Source: Bacillus sp. SLBN-46
GTDB taxonomy: Bacteria > Bacillota > Bacilli > Bacillales > Cytobacillaceae
Reading direction: 5' to 3'
Assembly: GCF_031453555.1 (NCBI RefSeq)
Contig: NZ_JAVIZM010000001.1
Span: 626,001-690,000 of the forward strand
DNA length: 64,000 nt
Made by a program: the position numbers and the translations under genes. The notes under the pieces are model-generated. The model was not told the origin of the DNA. It did no database searches and was given only the letters and a program-made list of their open reading frames with translations. The number at the start of each line of letters is the position of its first letter. The first letter of the stretch is position 1. Shown here piece by piece: positions 52,679 through 60,375 of this stretch.

Positions 52679-53794
52679 ATGCAAAAGACAACTAAGCGTA
52701 TAATTCTCATGTTACTTACAATGATGTTATGTGTATCAGGGAATATGATTACATATGCACAAACCAATAGTGATGCCCTACATAATGCAAAACAAGCGCT
52801 AGATGAAAAAACTAGATTAGTAGAGCAAAAAGAGCAAGAAAAACAAGCCGTGAATAAAGAAATAGAAAATATTCAACATGAGTTAGAGTCTTTATACAAC
52901 ACCATTACGGCCAACAAAGATGCGATGGCCAAAACACAGAAAAAAATGGATGAGATTAATCAATTAATCGAAGAGAAGAAAGAGGAAATCGTCCAGTTGG
53001 AGGATAAAATCCTTGCCCGTAAAGATATTATGAAGCAGCGAGCTGTTGCAATGCAGCAAAATAATAATATCAACCTGATGATTAACCTATTCTTCGAATC
53101 TAACAGTATCTCGGATTTCATTCAGCGTGCGAGCGCTGCGTCCACCCTGATCGATGCAGATAAAGACATCTTGACGGCCCAAAAAGAGGACCTTCAACAG
53201 ATTGAGAAGGACAAAGAAGAAATCGACAAGCAGGAGCAGTCACTCGAAAAAGAAAGACAAACTCTTGCCGTGCAGCAGGCAGAGCTTGATCAAAACCTGC
53301 AAAAGAGACAAGAAACTTTAACAGTCATGCAAGAAAAATATAATAGCATCGTGCAACAAATGGCGCTTGCCGAGCAGCAGAAATCTGGCATTGAGTCACA
53401 AATGAAAACCATTCAGGCAAAAATCAGCCAAGAGCAGGCAGCGGCAAAAGTTCGTCCTGTTTCAGCAACTTCTTCTATACCAAGCAATGATACTGGTGTA
53501 GCTATCAGCGGCAAAGAGATGTATGTAACAGCAACGGCTTATACTCCGTATGATTCTGGATCGATTACGGCTTTAGGTTATAATATCAGGGCTAACCCGA
53601 ATATGAAATTAATTGCTGTCGACCCATCCGTCATTCCACTTGGAAGTAAAGTGTGGGTAGAAGGATACGGTGTAGCAATCGCTGGTGACACGGGCGGTGC
53701 TATCAAGGGTCACAAAATTGATATCCTCTTGCCAACGAAAGCACAGGCGCTACAATGGGGAAGAAGAACCGTAAAAGTTGTTATTTTACAATAG
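52679..53794 (+). CDS. Secreted coiled-coil protein with 3D (Asp-Asp-Asp) lytic domain
   Basis: A protein of 371 residues. A signal peptide (1-27, ITYA-Q) is followed by two long coiled coils (about 30-125 and 155-255) in PcsB/CwlO style, a Ser/Pro linker, and a C-terminal 3D domain (about 280-371). The three key aspartates are in TATAYTPYDSG, LIAVDPSVIPLGSKVWV and AIAGDTGGAIKGHKIDILL. 3D domains are peptidoglycan lytic transglycosylase-like. GGAGGGGGAAG precedes the ATG. A terminator follows. Confidence 0.88.
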   Translation: MQKTTKRIILMLLTMMLCVSGNMITYAQTNSDALHNAKQALDEKTRLVEQKEQEKQAVNKEIENIQHELESLYNTITANKDAMAKTQKKMDEINQLIEEKKEEIVQLEDKILARKDIMKQRAVAMQQNNNINLMINLFFESNSISDFIQRASAASTLIDADKDILTAQKEDLQQIEKDKEEIDKQEQSLEKERQTLAVQQAELDQNLQKRQETLTVMQEKYNSIVQQMALAEQQKSGIESQMKTIQAKISQEQAAAKVRPVSATSSIPSNDTGVAISGKEMYVTATAYTPYDSGSITALGYNIRANPNMKLIAVDPSVIPLGSKVWVEGYGVAIAGDTGGAIKGHKIDILLPTKAQALQWGRRTVKVVILQ

Positions 53795-53802
53795 AACAGG
53801 AA

Positions 53803-53836
53803 AGAGCTTGGAGTCCGCCTCCAAGCTCTATTTTTT
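53803..53836 (+). terminator. Terminator
   Basis: Stem AGAGCTTGGAG/CTCCAAGCTCT followed by T residues. Confidence 0.9.
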
Positions 53837-53856
53837 AAAAGTATAAAATTTGTCAC

Positions 53857-54034
53857 AACCACAGTCTTTGATACTGTGGTTTTTTATGCCCCAATCCAAT
53901 GGAAAGAAGTCCGCCCGGTAAATAGAAGAAGGCTCTAATGCCCGAGGTAAGAGAAAAAGTGAGTGAACGGTAAATAGGAGAGTGTTCTAATGCCCGAGGT
54001 AAGGGAAAAAGTGAGTGAACGGTAAATAGGAGAA
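53857..54034. repeat. Head hairpin plus 52-bp tandem array
   Basis: It starts with AACCACAGT/ACTGTGGTT (53857-53881) and a T-run, a relative of the head hairpin in elements A, C and D. Two full units of exactly 52 bp follow (53916-53967 and 53968-54019; CGGTAAATAGGAGA ... CCCGAGGTAAGGG ... GTGAGTGAA), then a partial third unit. The array runs straight into the hairpin element at 54035. Confidence 0.85.
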
Positions 54035-54160
54035 GGCTATTTGACCCGAGGGCTCCAGCGCCTAGCCCCTCGGGTCAAATAACCTTCGGCCAGAAATATC
54101 AAAAGGCGGACCTTTCTTGCCGAAGAACATTTGCCTGTCGGGGCTGATCAAGGCGCTTGT
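54035..54160. repeat. Hairpin element with AGCGCCT...AGGCGCT ends
   Basis: GGCTATTTGACCCGAGGG (54035-54052) pairs with 54067-54084 over 18 bp with one mismatch. The segment GCTCCAGCGCCTAGCCCCTCGG at the apex and CTGTCGGGGCTGATCAAGGCGCT near 54130-54157 are imperfect inverted copies, so about 110 bp look like a small mobile-type repeat with inverted ends. It ends just before the HIT gene. From memory, sequences of this type are common between Bacillus genes. Confidence 0.65.
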
Positions 54161-54167
54161 GTGTTTC

Positions 54168-54581
54168 TTATGCTTTTTTCAGTTTCTCCCGCATATTCTC
54201 CGGCTGCTTCAACCAATAACGAAGGCCTTTACCTGCTAATGGTTCATCATTGTACCTCGGAATAACATGTAAATGGCTATGCAAAATTGTTTGATTGGAA
54301 GCCTCACCGACATTCCATCCAAGAGTATAGCCATCTGGTGCGTAAGTTTCATCGAGATAGTCCTTCGCTTTTTGTAAAAGCTCATACGTATCGTTCCACT
54401 CTTCTGGTGTCAGCTCGAACGCATTTGCAAGGTGCTTTTTCGGGACAATCACACCAGAGCCTTCCAACACATCCTGCTCACGATTATGCTGCAAAAAGTA
54501 ACACGTCTCATTTTCAAATATAATATGCTGTTCCTTATCTTGATGTGGGGAACAGAACGGGCAATTTTCTGCGTAACTCAC
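54168..54581 (-). CDS. HIT family protein
   Basis: A protein of 137 residues from a GTG at 54581 (GGGAGGAAGC about 9 nt upstream); an in-frame ATG at 54599 would put that site inside the gene. It shows a CPFC zinc-type pair near the start, SGVIVPKKHLANAFELT, and the histidine triad HSHLHVIPRY (about residue 105). HIT proteins are nucleotide hydrolases or transferases; the substrate is not known here. Downstream of the MFS gene (21-bp gap) on the same strand. Confidence 0.88.
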   Translation of the reverse strand: MSYAENCPFCSPHQDKEQHIIFENETCYFLQHNREQDVLEGSGVIVPKKHLANAFELTPEEWNDTYELLQKAKDYLDETYAPDGYTLGWNVGEASNQTILHSHLHVIPRYNDEPLAGKGLRYWLKQPENMREKLKKA

Positions 54582-54602
54582 CTTAAAGCTTCCTCCCATT
54601 TC

Positions 54603-55877
54603 TTAATTATGGCTCGCTGACTTCAAGGATACTTCTGCCTCATCCCCGTGAACCCGTTGATCCAAAGCAGGCAAGACCCGGTAAAATAACAAAATTCCGA
54701 TGACGCCCATGCTGGTGATAAAAATCGTGGTTGCCATGCTGGATAAGAACGAACTCAACGTTACGGTGATGGAACAAATGAGCATCGCGAGATTAAACGT
54801 TAATCCAGACACCGCCATATAAGAGCTACGCGCGTGCTCCGGCGGCAGCACCGCCATGTAGTTTTGCTCCACAGGCACTCGGAGGACTTCGGCCACCGTT
54901 GCTGCCAGCATCGCAAAGAACAACAGCCAAATATTATTGGAAAACGCAATCACCGCATACCCCGCGACAAACACAATACAGCTAACAATCACGGTATGTC
55001 GATCCTTAAAGCGCTCTACAATTTTGGTAGCAACCAAAGCCATCAACACGACAAGAATTGTATTTTCCGTGCGCAGGAAACCAAGCATTTCAATTCCACC
55101 AAAGGTCCAGCCGAAAAGATGCTGTTCGCTCATCTCATTCGCCAGACGAATCCCGATATAGTTGGTCAGCTGGAATTCCATCGACAAAACGAGCAAGTTG
55201 GCTAAGACAAATAGGATAAACACCCGATCGAGAAAAACCTCCTTGTAGCCGTTCAACATTCCGCGCGCATGCTCCCTGACTGCCTTACCAACCATTTTTT
55301 CAGTGGCGTAGCTTTCTTCGATAAAAAAGGTGATGAGTACCCAAGTCAGTAAAGCTGCCGCAGACAATGCTAGTAACAATTCAAATAAGTAATTTTTAAA
55401 TAAAAATCCGCCGATGATACCGCCGAGCGCAATCGACAGGTTATTGGCCCAATACATAATCGAATACATCGCTTTCCGTTCCTCAGGCTTACTCACATCA
55501 ATCAGCATCGCCTGAGTGGCCGGCCCCGCCAGTCCCCAGCAAATACTATTCGCCGTCATTGTGAAAAACGTCAGCAATGGCGAGAAGAACCACGGGGAAT
55601 TACTTAACATCATGGTAAAAAAGGCAAAGAACCTTAATGTTTCGGCAAACACAATCACCTTTTTCCGGCCAAACTGGTCAGAAAAATAACCGCCGAAAAA
55701 GTTAATAACAATGCCGATGAACACATTAACGAGCAGCAATAAGCCCGCCGTTTTTGCGCCGAAATGATGAGATAAATAAATCGCCATAAATGGGAAAATC
55801 ATTCCGCCGATGGTTGAGCTTAAAAAGGACTCGAACAGTCGTATTTTGATATTTCGGTGAAACTTTAAGATATTCAT
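54603..55877 (-). CDS. MFS transporter
   Basis: A protein of 424 residues with about 12 helices. The MFS loop 2-3 motif is present as GGYFSDQFGRKKVIVFAE, with the repeated helix GLAGPATQAMLIDVSKPEERKAMYSIMYWANNLSIALGG. It most resembles the MdtH/YttB-type drug-efflux subgroup. TAGGAGAAAAC precedes the ATG. Upstream on the same strand is a MOSC gene (16-bp gap), so MOSC-MFS-HIT probably form one operon. Confidence 0.85.
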   Translation of the reverse strand: MNILKFHRNIKIRLFESFLSSTIGGMIFPFMAIYLSHHFGAKTAGLLLLVNVFIGIVINFFGGYFSDQFGRKKVIVFAETLRFFAFFTMMLSNSPWFFSPLLTFFTMTANSICWGLAGPATQAMLIDVSKPEERKAMYSIMYWANNLSIALGGIIGGFLFKNYLFELLLALSAAALLTWVLITFFIEESYATEKMVGKAVREHARGMLNGYKEVFLDRVFILFVLANLLVLSMEFQLTNYIGIRLANEMSEQHLFGWTFGGIEMLGFLRTENTILVVLMALVATKIVERFKDRHTVIVSCIVFVAGYAVIAFSNNIWLLFFAMLAATVAEVLRVPVEQNYMAVLPPEHARSSYMAVSGLTFNLAMLICSITVTLSSFLSSMATTIFITSMGVIGILLFYRVLPALDQRVHGDEAEVSLKSASHN

Positions 55878-55893
55878 ATTGTTTTCTCCTAAC

Positions 55894-56547
55894 CTAGGTT
55901 TCTAGCTCCTTCAAACGGTTGGCAAAGGTCTCCGTCCAATCCTTTGAAAGCTCCGCGAGACTCAGCATCTTCTTCATCCCGTCGAGATTCTTCTTGTCTT
56001 TATATTTCAGTTTGTTTGCGTAAGAAATACTCACACTTTCCGGAATTCGTTTCACTAGTTTCAAAGAATCCCAGTTGGAAACATAGCCTTCTTGTAAGAC
56101 ACGGAAATAGAACCCGGTATAGCCGGTATGCTGCACCATCAGAGGCAATTTTGGCTGATTCAGCTTGGTCGCCAATTTAAAACAAGGCTGCCGTGGCTGT
56201 GTCACCTGGACAACGGCTTCCCCAAGTTCGAACACATCTCCGATAAAAATATCTTCCTCTGTGATTCCTTTTACCGTCAGATTTTCGCCAAAGGCTCCGA
56301 CCTCAAGCTTCGTATTAAGCACACTTTCCCAAAAGGAATAATGGTCATGGGAATAGACGCAAACCGCTTTATCAGGCCCACCGTGAAAATTCAAATCAGC
56401 CTGCTGGTCTCCTTCGAAATTTAGTGTCGATAGAAACACTTTTCCAAGAACCGGCTTTTTATCGATGGCGGAAAGCAATGTTTTCTCTCCATATGTGAAA
56501 TCCTGCGGTGTCCGCACGTTAATAGATAGGACAGGTATGTAAGTCAT
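55894..56547 (-). CDS. MOSC domain-containing protein (YiiM/YflK type)
   Basis: A protein of 217 residues. It shows the MOSC pattern: DQQADLNFHGGPDKAVCVYSHDHYSFWE, GAFGENLTVKGITEEDIFIGDVFELGEAVVQVTQPRQPCFKLA with the conserved cysteine, and GYTGFYFRVLQEGYV. YiiM-type proteins use molybdenum cofactor to reduce N-hydroxylated bases and similar compounds. AAGGGGGAG precedes the ATG. First gene of the likely MOSC-MFS-HIT operon. Confidence 0.88.
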   Translation of the reverse strand: MTYIPVLSINVRTPQDFTYGEKTLLSAIDKKPVLGKVFLSTLNFEGDQQADLNFHGGPDKAVCVYSHDHYSFWESVLNTKLEVGAFGENLTVKGITEEDIFIGDVFELGEAVVQVTQPRQPCFKLATKLNQPKLPLMVQHTGYTGFYFRVLQEGYVSNWDSLKLVKRIPESVSISYANKLKYKDKKNLDGMKKMLSLAELSKDWTETFANRLKELET

Positions 56548-56733
56548 AATTTCTCCCCCTTTTTAAAGACACATCTGCTGTTAAAAATAGACGTAAACTT
56601 TATCAGAAAATATCATCCGTTGGAAAAAGTATCTTTAGGATTTTATCATACGTCTATAGTAAAAAATAACAGGTTTGGTTGTTTTAGGAAAGGTATGAAG
56701 ATAAAAATAGGAAATTCCACGTACGTTGGAGGC

Positions 56734-56960
56734 GGAAGAAATGTCCTTCATGAAGGGGATGAAGGACAAAAAGGTGTGAGAGGTAGGAAGAAATGTCCTT
56801 CATAAAGGGGATGAAGAACAAAAAGGTGTGAGAGGTAGGAAGAAATGTCCTTCATAAAGGAGATGAAGGACAAAATGATGTGAAAGGCAGGAAAAAATGT
56901 CCTTCATAGTGGAGAATGAAGGACAAAACGATGTGAAAAGTAGGTGAAAATGTCCTTCAG
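56734..56960. repeat. Tandem array, four 52-bp units with inner palindrome
   Basis: Units start at 56734, 56786 and 56838 (52 bp each) and 56890 (53 bp), with a partial fifth. Each reads GGAAGAAATGTCCTTCATaaagg ... ATGAAGGACAAAAAGGTGTG; TGTCCTTCAT and ATGAAGGACA form a 10-bp inverted repeat in most units. Upstream, ATAGACGTA/TACGTCTAT (56587-56595, 56649-56657) form another inverted repeat. No gene in this 573-bp gap. Confidence 0.88.
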
Positions 56961-57120
56961 CTCATCCGGAGAAGTAAAAATTGATAAAATAAGCTCTCTT
57001 TTAGGGGACAAAAAGCGGAATAATATCGTTTTTTTCCATAGTAAGAGGAGATTGACTGGATGGAATGGAAATATGATATCAAGGAAAATTTTTAAAAATA
57101 AGATTTTAAGGAGGATATTC

Positions 57121-57411
57121 ATGTTTGTCATACTATTAAACTACATTAAGCCGCTTGAGGAAGTAGAAAAAGAATTAGAAGCACATAGAACCTACCTAAA
57201 TAAATATTATTCCTTACAAAAGTTTATTTGTTCAGGTAGACAAAATCCAAGAGTAGGCGGAGTCATCCTTAGTAATGCGGAAAACCGAGAAGAAGTTGAA
57301 ACCATCATCCAAGAAGACCCATTCTATAGCAAAAATATAGCCACCTACGAAATCATCGAGTTTACCCCAACTATGCATGCAGAAGGATTTGAACAGTTTA
57401 TCACTATGTAA
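57121..57411 (+). CDS. YciI-like domain protein
   Basis: A protein of 96 residues of the ferredoxin-like YCII fold. It shows MFVILLNYIKPLEEVEKELEAHRTYLNKYYS with the family His (H22), FICSGRQNPRVGGVILS, and EDPFYSKNIATYEIIEFTPTM. YciI-like proteins are small enzymes or stress proteins with a His-Asp pair; the role is unknown. The ATG at 57121 follows AAGGAGG; the open frame further upstream to 56944 lies in the repeat array and is not coding. Confidence 0.85.
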   Translation: MFVILLNYIKPLEEVEKELEAHRTYLNKYYSLQKFICSGRQNPRVGGVILSNAENREEVETIIQEDPFYSKNIATYEIIEFTPTMHAEGFEQFITM

Positions 57412-57416
57412 AAAAC

Positions 57417-57460
57417 GGGGACAGTCCCCCATCGCTTTAAAGCAGTGGGGGACTGTCCCC
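57417..57460. repeat. 44-bp palindrome (copy 3)
   Basis: 20-bp arms with one mismatch, beginning GGGGACAGTCCCCCATCGCT, around a 4-nt loop. It lies between the YciI-like gene and the convergent HxlR-type gene. Confidence 0.9.
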
Positions 57461-57465
57461 AAAGC

Positions 57466-57846
57466 CTACTCCTTCAACGGCTCATTCAATACGTTCTCCT
57501 CCAACACTGAGAACTTATCGCCATATACCTTGGTAATATGCTTCTCGCCCCAGGCACAAAGCGAATCGAGGATCCCTTGCAGCGACCAGCCATATTCACT
57601 CAGCTCGTACTCAACCTTCGGCGGCACTTGATTATAAACAATTCGATTAATAATGCCATCCGCCTCTAACTCACGCAACTGCTGGGTTAGCATCTTCTGC
57701 GTAATATTTGGCATCAGCCGCTTCAAATCGCTTGTCCGCTTTTTCCCGTGCGTCAAATGACAAAGAATCACACTCTTCCATTTCCCGCCGATCACTTCCA
57801 GCGTCGCTTCAACCGATATATTATATTTCTTTTTTTCCATCGTCAT
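57466..57846 (-). CDS. HxlR family transcriptional regulator
   Basis: A protein of 126 residues, winged helix-turn-helix. It shows TLEVIGGKWKSVILCHLTHGKKRTSDLKRLMPNITQKMLTQQLRELEADGII and VPPKVEYELSEYGWSLQGILDSLCAWG. AGGAGGAAGT precedes the ATG; a second ATG 6 nt later is possible. It is divergent from an MFS transporter and probably regulates it. Confidence 0.92.
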   Translation of the reverse strand: MTMEKKKYNISVEATLEVIGGKWKSVILCHLTHGKKRTSDLKRLMPNITQKMLTQQLRELEADGIINRIVYNQVPPKVEYELSEYGWSLQGILDSLCAWGEKHITKVYGDKFSVLEENVLNEPLKE

Positions 57847-57861
57847 ACTTCCTCCTCTATC

Positions 57862-57916
57862 ATAGGCACTAAAAAGTACCTATAGAACTAACAGGTACCT
57901 ATATCACTTTAAAGTG
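57862..57916. promoter_or_regulatory. Candidate operators between hxlR-type and MFS genes
   Basis: ATAGGCACT-aaaa-AGTACCTAT (57862-57883) is an imperfect inverted repeat, GGTACC lies at the centre of AGGTACCTAT (57893-57902), and CACTTTAAAGTG (57905-57916) is a perfect 12-bp palindrome. The repeated GTACCTAT word suggests a regulator site. Confidence 0.5.
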
Positions 57917-58026
57917 CGTACTTCTCAATAAATATTCTATCATCCATAATAACACTTGCCGGTCGAAAATAATCATACACTTTTTTACAATTCACATACA
58001 ACCATACAAAATGAGGAGGAAACATC

Positions 58027-59238
58027 ATGTCTTTAAATAAAAAACAAAGCACACTCGCACTGCTAGCCTTAGCAGTCAGTGCATTCGCCATCGGAACCAC
58101 CGAATTTATCAGCGTCGGTCTACTGCCGCTGATTGCAAAGGATCTACACATACCTGTAACAACAGCAGGCCTAACAGTCTCGTTATATGCACTCGGCGTC
58201 ACATTCGGAGCACCAGTCCTGACATCCCTAACATCCAGTATGTCACGCAAAACCTTACTGCTCTGGATCATGATTATTTTCATCATCGGCAACAGCATCG
58301 CCGCGAGCGCGACCACCATAAGCGTGTTACTCGCCGCCCGCATCATCGCAGCATTATCACACGGCGTCTTCATGTCGATCGGCAGCACCATTGCGGCTGA
58401 CCTCGTGCCTGCCAACCGCCGCGCGAGCGCCATCAGTATCATGTTCTCAGGCCTCACCGTCGCCACCGTAACCGGCGTACCGTTTGGAACCTTCATCGGC
58501 CAACAATTTGGCTGGAGAATGGCCTTTATCCTAATTGTAGCCATCGGCATCATTGGCCTCTTCGCTAACATGGTTCTCGTTCCTTCCTTTTTGAAAAAAG
58601 GAACTCAAACAAGCTTCGGAGACCAGTTCAAGCTCCTGACCAATGGACGTCTTTTATTAGTATTTATTATCACAGCCCTGGGGTATGGCGGGACATTTGT
58701 TGTCTTCACCTATTTAGCACCATTACTACAGGATATAACAGGTTTTAAAGAAGGCACAGTAGCCATCATCCTACTAGCCTACGGTGTGGCCATTGCCATC
58801 GGTAACATGGTCGGTGGAAAGCTTTCAAACCGCAACCCGATTGGATCATTATTCTACATGTTCATCGTCCAAGCGGTAGTACTCTTTGTATTAATGTTCA
58901 CCGCACCGTTTAAAGTGGCTGGTCTCATCACGATTATTTTTATGGGACTGCTGGCCTTCATGAACGTACCGGGACTACAAGTGTACGTCGTCATGCTAGC
59001 TGAACGATTCGTACCAAGCGCGGTCGACGTAGCGTCAGCCATCAACATCGCTGCCTTCAACGCAGGCATCGCCATCGGTTCCTACCTGGGTGGAGTCATC
59101 ACCGACTCCATCGGCCTCATCCACACCACCTGGATTGGAGCCCTAATGGTCCTCGGCGCCGTCATCCTAACCGGCTGGAGCCGTGCCCTAGAACGCAAAG
59201 ACCAAAAAGCTAATCACTTTGCAAAAGAGGCCTGCTAA
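58027..59238 (+). CDS. MFS transporter (AraJ/drug-efflux type)
   Basis: A protein of 403 residues with 12 predicted helices. It begins with the motif LALAVSAFAIGTTEFISVGLLPLIAKDLHI, typical of the AraJ/YdhP efflux subgroup, followed by SLYALGVTFGAPVLT and AARIIAALSHGVFMSIGS. The substrate is unknown (drug, sugar or nucleoside efflux). GAGGAGGAAAC precedes the ATG. It is divergent from the HxlR-type regulator, which is the likely controller. Confidence 0.9.
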   Translation: MSLNKKQSTLALLALAVSAFAIGTTEFISVGLLPLIAKDLHIPVTTAGLTVSLYALGVTFGAPVLTSLTSSMSRKTLLLWIMIIFIIGNSIAASATTISVLLAARIIAALSHGVFMSIGSTIAADLVPANRRASAISIMFSGLTVATVTGVPFGTFIGQQFGWRMAFILIVAIGIIGLFANMVLVPSFLKKGTQTSFGDQFKLLTNGRLLLVFIITALGYGGTFVVFTYLAPLLQDITGFKEGTVAIILLAYGVAIAIGNMVGGKLSNRNPIGSLFYMFIVQAVVLFVLMFTAPFKVAGLITIIFMGLLAFMNVPGLQVYVVMLAERFVPSAVDVASAINIAAFNAGIAIGSYLGGVITDSIGLIHTTWIGALMVLGAVILTGWSRALERKDQKANHFAKEAC

Positions 59239-59259
59239 AGGTAAAATGCAAGAGGTTAG

Positions 59260-59321
59260 GGTGTCAGGCACCAATCGTGGACATCTGTGTTTTTACAGTG
59301 GACATCGCGGTGCCTGACACC
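59260..59321. repeat. Paired GGTGTCAGGCACC repeats in opposite orientation
   Basis: GGTGTCAGGCACC at 59260-59272 and GGTGCCTGACACC at 59309-59321 bracket GTGGACATCTGTG...CAGTGGACATCG, so the pair could fold into one long imperfect hairpin. AAAGACATTTGTCC follows. Confidence 0.85.
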
Positions 59322-59400
59322 ATTCAAAGACATTTGTCCTCCTAGAGTGGACGCAAAATACTAACTATACTTCATTTATAACTAGAGGAGGTTTTTTACT

Positions 59401-60231
59401 ATGGTTAAGAATTTACAGGATACTACAACGTTAAGTAATGGCGTGAAGATGCCTTGGTTTGGGCTTGGTGTGTTTAAAGTAGAAGAGGGATCTGAGGTAG
59501 TGGAGTCTGTGAAAGCAGCAATTAGAAACGGGTACCGCAGCATTGATACCGCGGCGATCTACCAAAACGAAGAGGGCGTAGGACAAGCCATCCGTGAATC
59601 AGGAATTGCCCGTGAAGAGCTATTCGTGACTTCCAAGGTATGGAACGCTGACCTTGGCTACGAATCAACGATTGCCGCTTACGAAACAAGCCTAAAGAAG
59701 CTAGGATTGGACTATCTAGACCTTTACCTAATCCACTGGCCAGTAGCTGGTAAATATAAGGAAGCATGGAGAGCGTTAGAGACCCTTTATAAAGAAGGCC
59801 GTGTAAAGGCAATCGGCGTAAGTAATTTCCATGTGCACCACCTAGAAGACATCATGAAGGACGCAGAAATCAAGCCAATGGTGAACCAAGTAGAATACCA
59901 CCCTCGTTTAGCTCAAAAAGAAATACGTGCATTCTGCCTAGAGCATGGCATCCAGCTTGAAGCATGGTCACCATTAATGCAGGGCCAATTGCTCGACAAC
60001 GAAGTACTTCAAGGAATTGCACAAAAATACAACAAATCTGTGGCTCAAGTCATCCTCCGCTGGGATTTGCAATACGGCGTCGTGACGATTCCAAAATCAA
60101 CAAAAGAACACCGAATCATCGAAAACTCACAAGTATTCGATTTCGAACTTACCGTTGAGGACATGGAGGCCATCGACAGTCTTAACCAAGACCAACGTGT
60201 CGGTCCAAACCCAGACAACTTTGATTTTTAA
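59401..60231 (+). CDS. Aldo/keto reductase
   Basis: A protein of 276 residues, (beta/alpha)8 NADPH-dependent reductase. The catalytic tetrad is D49 (SIDTAAIY), Y54, K79 (VTSKVW) and H112 (LIHWPV). The cofactor-binding end is VVTIPKSTKEHRIIENSQVFDFEL. It is close in style to the B. subtilis methylglyoxal/glyoxal reductase YvgN. AGAGGAGG precedes the ATG. Stand-alone with its own terminator; probably detoxifies small aldehydes. Confidence 0.92.
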   Translation: MVKNLQDTTTLSNGVKMPWFGLGVFKVEEGSEVVESVKAAIRNGYRSIDTAAIYQNEEGVGQAIRESGIAREELFVTSKVWNADLGYESTIAAYETSLKKLGLDYLDLYLIHWPVAGKYKEAWRALETLYKEGRVKAIGVSNFHVHHLEDIMKDAEIKPMVNQVEYHPRLAQKEIRAFCLEHGIQLEAWSPLMQGQLLDNEVLQGIAQKYNKSVAQVILRWDLQYGVVTIPKSTKEHRIIENSQVFDFELTVEDMEAIDSLNQDQRVGPNPDNFDF

Positions 60232-60258
60232 ATAATGACTACATGAAATCACATACAA

Positions 60259-60292
60259 CAAAAGGGCTTTGGGGGATTCCCAAGCTCTTTTG
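60259..60292 (+). terminator. Terminator
   Basis: Stem AAAAGGGCTTtGGG/CCCAAGCTCTTTT. Confidence 0.8.
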
Positions 60293-60375
60293 TACTTCTA
60301 TAGACTAGTCCCATGACATATATGAAATAGCTTACAAATAAATATGAATGGAAGGTTATTATAGGAGGCGAAAAG

